Shown piece by piece: positions 35,962 to 40,182 of a stretch of DNA of 40,182 bases (positions are counted from its first letter, which is position 1; each line of letters opens with the position of its first letter). The DNA is from Oscillatoriales cyanobacterium RM2_1_1 (GTDB lineage: Bacteria; Cyanobacteriota; Cyanobacteriia; Cyanobacteriales; Microcoleaceae): NCBI GenBank assembly GCA_012033335.1, contig JAAURB010000045.1, forward strand, positions 1 to 40,182, given 5' to 3'. Below the pieces are notes generated by a model. It had not been told where the DNA came from, made no database searches, and worked only from the letters and a program-made list of their open reading frames with translations. The position numbers were made by a program, and so were the translations under genes.

Positions 35962-37197
35962 ATGATTCAAGTCAGGGATATGGAAATGGATCAATTGGAT
36001 TGGACATTAGAAGCTTACGATTATCAACTACCGGAGGAGAGAATTGCTCAGAATCCGGTAAATCCTAGGGATCAATCCCGGTTATTGGTGATTGATTCTT
36101 CAACGTCCCATCGTCACTTGACTTTTTCTGATCTGCCGAGTTTACTCCAACCTGGAGATTTACTGATCCTGAATAATACCCGTGTAATTCCGGCCCGACT
36201 CTATGGCCGCAAAATCAGTGGCGCAGAGGTAGAAATTTTATTATTAGAAGAACGCCAACCCAATTGCTGGTTGGCCTTGGTCAAACCGGGAAAACGCCTG
36301 AAAATTGGCAGTCAAATTCAATTCATTCCGACAGCTCCCGGGGAGAATCTTGCAGAAAATCCTGCAAAAAATCCTTCAAAAGGATGTTCTTCTGAATATT
36401 CAGAAGATAGTCCTGAATTAAACCCCCAGGATGTTGACTCAGGTATTCAGAGGTTGACCGCCACCGTGACCGAAATTGATCAGGAAACAGGAGGTCGAGT
36501 ATTACAATTCAATCTGCCTTCGGATCGACCTTTGGTTGAACTTCTAGACCAGTTTGGTCATCTGCCTTTGCCCCCCTATGTGACTCAATTCCAGGCTCAA
36601 TCTGATCGCTATCAAACCATTTATGCGGTAGCCCCTGGAGCCGTTGCAGCCCCCACAGCGGGTCTACATTTTACGGAAGAATTATTCACCCGCCTGGAAC
36701 AAAACGGAATTGAAAAAGCGTCGATTACTCTGCACGTTGGAGTGGGTACCTTTCGTCCGGTTGAGGTGGATGATATCAAGACCCATCAAATGCACCAAGA
36801 ATGGATTGAAGTGCCTGCATCAACGGTTGAAAAAATTCAAACAACCCAACGCCAGGGAGGACGAATTATTGCAGTGGGAACAACCGTCGTGCGGGCTTTA
36901 GAAGGAGTGGTGGCCAGTCAAGGTCAATTAGTTCCCTTTCGGGGCAAGATCAATCTTTTTATCTATCCGGGTTATCAATGGCAGGTGATTGAGGGATTGA
37001 TTACGAATTTTCATCTGCCCCGATCTAGTTTGTTGATGTTAGTGGCAGCCTTGATCGGGCGGGAGCACTTGCTGGAACTATACACTGATGCCCTAGCTCA
37101 ACCCCAGGGAGCATTTCAGTTTCCCTATCGGTTTTACTCCTTTGGAGATGCGATGCTGATTTTGCCAGAAGCCAGGATTCTAGGGCAGCAGGATTGA
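35962..37197 (+). CDS. queA: S-adenosylmethionine:tRNA ribosyltransferase-isomerase
   Basis: QueA transfers and rearranges the ribosyl part of SAM onto preQ1 in tRNA, giving epoxyqueuosine at the wobble position. Conserved blocks: DYQLPEERIAQNPVNPRDQSRLLV, LILNNTRVIPARLYGRK, the AAPTAGLHFTEELF active region, LHVGVGTFRPVEVDDI with HQMHQEWIEVP, and the C-terminal TNFHLPRSSLLMLVAALIGRE. At about residues 125-163 there is a low-complexity Asn/Pro/Ser/Glu insert between core strands that is partly made of short repeats, which explains the length of 411. The start at 35962 adds a few residues before the more usual MDQLDWTLEAYDY. Confidence 0.95.
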   Translation: MIQVRDMEMDQLDWTLEAYDYQLPEERIAQNPVNPRDQSRLLVIDSSTSHRHLTFSDLPSLLQPGDLLILNNTRVIPARLYGRKISGAEVEILLLEERQPNCWLALVKPGKRLKIGSQIQFIPTAPGENLAENPAKNPSKGCSSEYSEDSPELNPQDVDSGIQRLTATVTEIDQETGGRVLQFNLPSDRPLVELLDQFGHLPLPPYVTQFQAQSDRYQTIYAVAPGAVAAPTAGLHFTEELFTRLEQNGIEKASITLHVGVGTFRPVEVDDIKTHQMHQEWIEVPASTVEKIQTTQRQGGRIIAVGTTVVRALEGVVASQGQLVPFRGKINLFIYPGYQWQVIEGLITNFHLPRSSLLMLVAALIGREHLLELYTDALAQPQGAFQFPYRFYSFGDAMLILPEARILGQQD

Positions 37198-37321
37198 AGA
37201 TTATTTCTATCCGACAAGGTAATACCAACTCTGAAAATTGGCATGACACAAAATCCAAAGCACACCCCAGGATGTTGCGTTCTAGGTTCCTATCTGTAGC
37301 AATATTAAGTAGCAATACAGG

Positions 37322-37409
37322 GTTTCCAACGCTGCTGGAGTACGAGAGGTGGCGGCGCGGTGCGCCGCCACCTCTCAAATCTGTACCTCACGTGATTAGA
37401 AATCGCTAT
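37322..37409. repeat. 88-bp dispersed hairpin repeat, copy 1
   Basis: It contains a perfect 15-bp stem GAGAGGTGGCGGCGC (37344-37358), loop GGT, and its complement (37362-37376), flanked by GTTTCCAAC on the left and ACGTGATTAG-AATCGCTAT on the right. It matches 39957-40044 over all 88 positions with ten differences. No coding capacity is seen. It is MITE- or REP-like. Confidence 0.85.
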
Positions 37410-37588
37410 TTTAATATTAAAGAGAATTGATACCAGCAAAAGATAGGTAAAATGCCCGCTCCAGAAGATTTCTAAGGATTTCTGAGGAATTCAAACCGTG
37501 ATTTGAACCCTGATTAACATCTTGAGATTAACGTCCTGACTCTCCAATCCTGATTGACTGACAACTGTTTTGTGTGATTACCTGAACT

Positions 37589-37627
37589 GCCCTCACCCGC
37601 TCTGGGAGAGAGGTTGGGGGTGAGGGC
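37589..37627. repeat. GCCCTCACCC...GGGTGAGGGC palindrome
   Basis: A 10-bp stem GCCCTCACCC (37589-37598) and GGGTGAGGGC (37618-37627) encloses a 19-nt loop. It ends 13 bp after the larC stop, in the direction of larC transcription, and may end that transcript. It resembles a widespread intergenic palindrome type. Confidence 0.7.
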
Positions 37628-37639
37628 GAGAGAGTTTTG

Positions 37640-39010
37640 TCAGTCAACCAGCTCTCCAATCTCCTCCCTGGCAGAGGGACAGGAACGCCAGCTTTGCAAC
37701 ACTGTTCGGTGAATTTCCAGCCAACTGATCTGATGCGTCCGGGCTATGGCAGCACAGTCTTCATATTCCGGTTGAACGTTAGTCAGTTGATCCCCTTGAA
37801 ATGCTATTTTGATCCGAACCGAACCATAGGGGGTTTCAACGGTGTGAATTTCTCGCCGGAGAATTCTGCGGGGCTGTAAACAGCAGCGAATCCCCAAGGT
37901 GGTGGTCTCTTGAAACAGAACCTGTTCACAGACTTGCTGGTGTTCCGGCAGGCAAATTACCGTGATCAGAGTTCCTAACCGGGACTTTTTCATGGTAATC
38001 CCCTGGGTAAACACATCCAACGCCCCTGCTGTAAAAAGTCGGTCAAGGGTGTAGGCGATCGCCTGGGGACTCAGGTCATCAATTTGAGTTTCTAGAACAG
38101 CAACTGTTTGAACCGCAGGGTTTGCCTGGTTCGAACCCAAATCTTGATCGGGATGGAAATGATCAGGGGCAGACGTGACCCTTGAGGGCGGGTAAATCTT
38201 GTCCTTCCCGTCGCCAATCCACAATCTCAGAATATTTGGCAGGGGTAAATTTTGAGAACCCGCCCCTAACCCGACGGTCTGCAAATTCATGGCGGGGGGT
38301 TCACCAAATTCAGTAGCCAGTGTGGTGACAATGGCGGCCCCCGTTGGGGTGACTAATTCCTTGGGGATCCCATTGCTATAAACCGGTACCTGGGCCATAA
38401 CCCAAAGGGCTAACACCGCTGGGGCCGGAACCGGCAGCCATCCATGGGCGGCTCGAACGGTTCCCCCGCCGGTAGGCAAGGCGGAACAGTAAATCTGGTC
38501 AATCCCCAACCAATCCAGTCCCAGGCAAGTTCCCACAATATCTACAATCGCATCCGTAGCCCCCACTTCATGAAAGTGAACTGTCTCTGGGGGAATCCCA
38601 TGAACCGTTGCCTCAGCCTGGGCCAGTCGCCGAAATATCGCCAAGCTCCAGGTTTCAGCCCGTTGAGGGAGTTGAGCCTGAAGGATTAACTGTTCAATAT
38701 CCGGCAGATGGCGAACGGTTGAGCCCGAATGGGGATGAGAATGAGACTCAGCGGCAACTGCAGAGGTCTGATCCGCTTTAGAGTCATCCATTGAGTGATG
38801 GGTTTCAGAGACCAGCTCAATATGAACTTTAGTGGCTTGCTGACCATGGCGATGAACGGTTTCAGCCCTGAGTTGATATTCGTGGGCAATACCTAGGTGG
38901 CTGAGTTGGTCTCTCAAGTATTCCAGGGGGACACCGCCATGAACCAATGCCCCCAGGCACATATCTCCAGCAATTCCCGTGGGACATTGAAAGTAAGCAA
39001 TTTTAGTCAT
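37640..39010 (-). CDS. larC: nickel pincer cofactor biosynthesis protein LarC
   Basis: LarC inserts nickel into the pyridinium dithio-type cofactor of lactate racemase and related enzymes, using CTP. The 456-residue protein begins TKIAYFQCPTGIAGDMCLGAL, the usual family start, and has VHFHEVGATDAIVDIVGTCLGLDWL, PLPTGGGTVRAAHG-like loops, GIPKELVTPTGAAIV and the C-terminal ETQIDDLSPQAIAYTLDRLF. An inserted His/Ser-rich segment (about 70-97, with SHSHPHSG) may bind metal. It is one uninterrupted frame, unlike the split larC1/larC2 of lactobacilli. larB and larE are not in the window. It is 6 bp downstream of a nuclease gene. Confidence 0.92.
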   Translation of the reverse strand: MTKIAYFQCPTGIAGDMCLGALVHGGVPLEYLRDQLSHLGIAHEYQLRAETVHRHGQQATKVHIELVSETHHSMDDSKADQTSAVAAESHSHPHSGSTVRHLPDIEQLILQAQLPQRAETWSLAIFRRLAQAEATVHGIPPETVHFHEVGATDAIVDIVGTCLGLDWLGIDQIYCSALPTGGGTVRAAHGWLPVPAPAVLALWVMAQVPVYSNGIPKELVTPTGAAIVTTLATEFGEPPAMNLQTVGLGAGSQNLPLPNILRLWIGDGKDKIYPPSRVTSAPDHFHPDQDLGSNQANPAVQTVAVLETQIDDLSPQAIAYTLDRLFTAGALDVFTQGITMKKSRLGTLITVICLPEHQQVCEQVLFQETTTLGIRCCLQPRRILRREIHTVETPYGSVRIKIAFQGDQLTNVQPEYEDCAAIARTHQISWLEIHRTVLQSWRSCPSAREEIGELVD

Positions 39011-39016
39011 GAAGTA

Positions 39017-39820
39017 TCAGATTGACACTTCTTTAATCCTATCGAGATCTGGCAAGGAATTCAGAACAATTGCGGGGGAATCTTTGGGTTGATCCGTTCG
39101 CTGACAACGCCAGGAAAACTGACAGGACTGGCATAATCCCTGGGTTACACTGATTTGCGGTAGGGCTTGACCCTGGGCATAATTTTCAAGATAGCCTTCC
39201 AGTTGTTGAAGTAATTCGGCCAAATCCTCACGGTTTTTTTGATGGGATTGATGGCTGTAGTGAAATGTGATAGAAGCTGGAGGCTCCCCTGAATTGGGCC
39301 GCACAAACCAATAGGTCATCGATACCTGTTCGGGGGCATAATCACTGGTTTCCACCAGACTATAGAGATACAGACGAGTTTGCCAATTTTGGGCAAGATA
39401 GTGACGATTTTTGGGGCGAGGATAGGTCTTCCAATCGAGAATTCTGGCTAGATTTTCCTGAGCAATTAACAAATCATAGACTACCGTCAACAGACAATTC
39501 TCAAACTTGAATGTCCGCTGATGTTCAGGATCTCGGAAGCTAAAATCCGAAGATTTATCTGCTGGAAAAAGTTCTGGTGCGGCCTGCAGAAATTCATGAA
39601 GACACTGCTTTAACTCCGGATCGGTTTCGAGCAGAATATCAATCGGCAAGCCCATTTCTCGCTGTTGCATCAACAGGTGAAATTGGCTTCCCCAATCCGA
39701 ACGAACCTCTTCTTCCGGGGAAACGGGAGCAGTCAATTGCTCTAGATAAGTATGCTGAAACTTACGGGGACAGGTCGATAAAAGATTGAGTTGCTGTTGG
39801 GATACTCTAAGTAGCGTCAT
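39017..39820 (-). CDS. Cas4/AddB-like PD-(D/E)XK nuclease with predicted Fe-S cluster
   Basis: The 267-residue protein shows the RecB-family nuclease motifs in order: His48 (GSQFHLL), Asp116 (VVYDLL), Asp129-Trp-Lys131 (ILDWKT) and the QxxxY motif Gln147-Tyr151. Four Cys are arranged as Cys17 ... Cys230-x2-Cys233-x5-Cys239, the pattern of the [4Fe-4S] cluster in Cas4 and AddB nucleases. No CRISPR, cas or helicase gene is nearby, so it is a stand-alone member of the PD-(D/E)XK family_12 kind; a DNA repair role is likely but not shown. It is the first gene of a pair with larC, with a 6-bp gap that implies co-transcription. Confidence 0.9.
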   Translation of the reverse strand: MTLLRVSQQQLNLLSTCPRKFQHTYLEQLTAPVSPEEEVRSDWGSQFHLLMQQREMGLPIDILLETDPELKQCLHEFLQAAPELFPADKSSDFSFRDPEHQRTFKFENCLLTVVYDLLIAQENLARILDWKTYPRPKNRHYLAQNWQTRLYLYSLVETSDYAPEQVSMTYWFVRPNSGEPPASITFHYSHQSHQKNREDLAELLQQLEGYLENYAQGQALPQISVTQGLCQSCQFSWRCQRTDQPKDSPAIVLNSLPDLDRIKEVSI

Positions 39821-39885
39821 GAATTCAAAACTCCCAGATCAATCTTCAATGACATGTCAGTAGGTGGTTATAGTTAATTGTTGAA

Positions 39886-39942
39886 TGGCAGGGGCTGGGG
39901 CTTTGTCCCAGGAGGAAGGCACTGCCCCCTTCACTTCCCCAT
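39886..39942. repeat. GC-rich palindromic element, related to 1-90
   Basis: CTGGGG (39895) pairs with CCCAG (39907-39911), followed by AAGGCACTGCCCCCTTCAC, which matches the AAGGGGGCACTGCCCCTTCA core at about 37-56. It belongs to the same intergenic family as the first 90 bp. Confidence 0.6.
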
Positions 39943-39956
39943 CAATCATCTACAGC

Positions 39957-40044
39957 GTTTCCAACACTGCTAGAGGACAAGAGGTAGCGGCGCACTGCGC
40001 CGCTACCTCTCAAATCTGTACCTTACGTGATTAGGAATCGCTAT
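39957..40044. repeat. 88-bp dispersed hairpin repeat, copy 2
   Basis: This copy has the same length and order as copy 1 at 37322-37409. The stem is AGAGGTAGCGGCGC (39980-39993), loop ACT, GCGCCGCTACCTCT (39997-40010), 14 perfect pairs. Relative to copy 1 one G-C pair is replaced by A-T on both sides of the stem, a compensatory change. Confidence 0.85.
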
Positions 40045-40134
40045 AGTTCATTGCATCAAGCTACTGAATCAGATGATTTCTCTGTATATTGTAAACTTTG
40101 CCAGTCTAGAATTTAGTGAATAAGTAGATGGTTG

Positions 40135-40182
40135 TAATTAATTATCAAATAGAAGGGGGTCTTGGGGGCTTTGCCCCAGGAA
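40135..40182. repeat. partial palindromic element cut by the window end
   Basis: AATTAATTA is followed by AGAAGGGGGTCTTGGGGGCT and TTGCCCCAGGAA. The AT-rich edge and GC-rich palindromic core match the style of the element at 1-90. The right half lies beyond the window. Confidence 0.55.

Larger units (their letters stand above)
37198..37639. other. convergent intergenic region with two hairpin repeats
   Basis: This 442-bp space between the convergent queA and larC genes contains the 88-bp hairpin repeat copy 1 (37322-37409) and a CCCTCACCC...GGGTGAGGG palindrome (37589-37627). The remaining sequence shows no ORF, RNA gene or promoter that I can support. The hairpins may double as transcription end points for both genes. 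Confidence 0.6.
39821..40182. other. intergenic region packed with repeats to the window end
   Basis: The last 362 bp contain no ORF I can support. They hold three repeats: a GC-rich palindrome element (39886-39942), the 88-bp hairpin repeat copy 2 (39957-40044) and the beginning of another GGGGGCTTTGCCCC-type element (40135 to the end). Confidence 0.6.

Noticed and set aside
39017-39820. Calling the nuclease cas4
   Set aside because: The motifs fit, but no CRISPR array or cas gene is present in the window; stand-alone family members are common.

Overview
This window is chromosomal DNA from a cyanobacterium. The evidence is apcD (allophycocyanin alpha-B of the phycobilisome), a PedR-type LuxR regulator, the divergent blocks tig-clpP2-clpX and asd-dapA-rnj, and the HIP1 octamer GCGATCGC, which I count by eye at least 23 times and which is the hallmark repeat of many cyanobacterial genomes. 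Many unrelated housekeeping genes, GC-rich intergenic palindromes and large PAS/GAF hybrid kinases suggest a filamentous, Oscillatoriales-like genome, but I cannot name a genus. I saw no tRNA, rRNA, CRISPR array, prophage or complete insertion sequence.

Layout. 1-2420: an intergenic palindromic element, a truncated nuclease-like ORF, gatA and a small cupin. 2640-5150: a lone winged-HTH protein of IS630 type, an aminopeptidase P, then about 500 bp with a dispersed repeat and a candidate structured RNA. 5148-7850 (minus): apcD, hisS, a small unknown and a pedR-like regulator. 8003-11341: a frameshifted PfkB sugar kinase, a CoA-binding protein, an ABC ATPase without permease and a sirohydrochlorin chelatase. 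11506-16435 (minus): a signalling operon of hybrid histidine kinase, CheY-like receiver and receiver-adenylate cyclase, with all three genes interrupted by one-base frameshifts. 16763-20938: an AI-2E/PerM-family membrane protein and a tandem two-domain GT4 glycosyltransferase, also frameshifted. 20941-29609: clpX, clpP2 and tig (minus), divergent from asd, dapA and RNase J (plus). 29737-34565: lpdA, trpC, an MnmC-like methyltransferase and glmU. 34736-39820: a pentapeptide protein, a small unknown, queA, larC and a stand-alone Cas4/AddB-like Fe-S nuclease. The window ends in the same kind of intergenic palindrome with which it starts.

How the genes fit together. Most are core functions: tRNA charging and modification (gatA, hisS, queA, MnmC-like), proteostasis (tig, clpP2, clpX), lysine and tryptophan synthesis, RNA processing, cell wall and LPS precursors, and phycobilisome energy transfer. 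The accessory parts are the kinase-receiver-cyclase operon (probably cAMP output), the tandem glycosyltransferase and the repeats.

Points that deserve a second look: (1) a roughly 185-nt structured RNA candidate at 4800-4985 that resembles an orphan HEARO/IscB omega-RNA; (2) five single-nucleotide frameshifts, two exactly at HIP1 sites and two in homopolymers, which suggests consensus errors (possibly methylation-linked) but could include real decay or recoding; (3) an 88-bp dispersed hairpin repeat whose two copies show a compensatory stem change; (4) recurrent 11-16 bp tandem duplications in coding and non-coding DNA; (5) a glycosyltransferase domain that has lost the first Glu of its EX7E motif; (6) a nuclease-like ORF ending just after its ExK motif beside a palindromic element.
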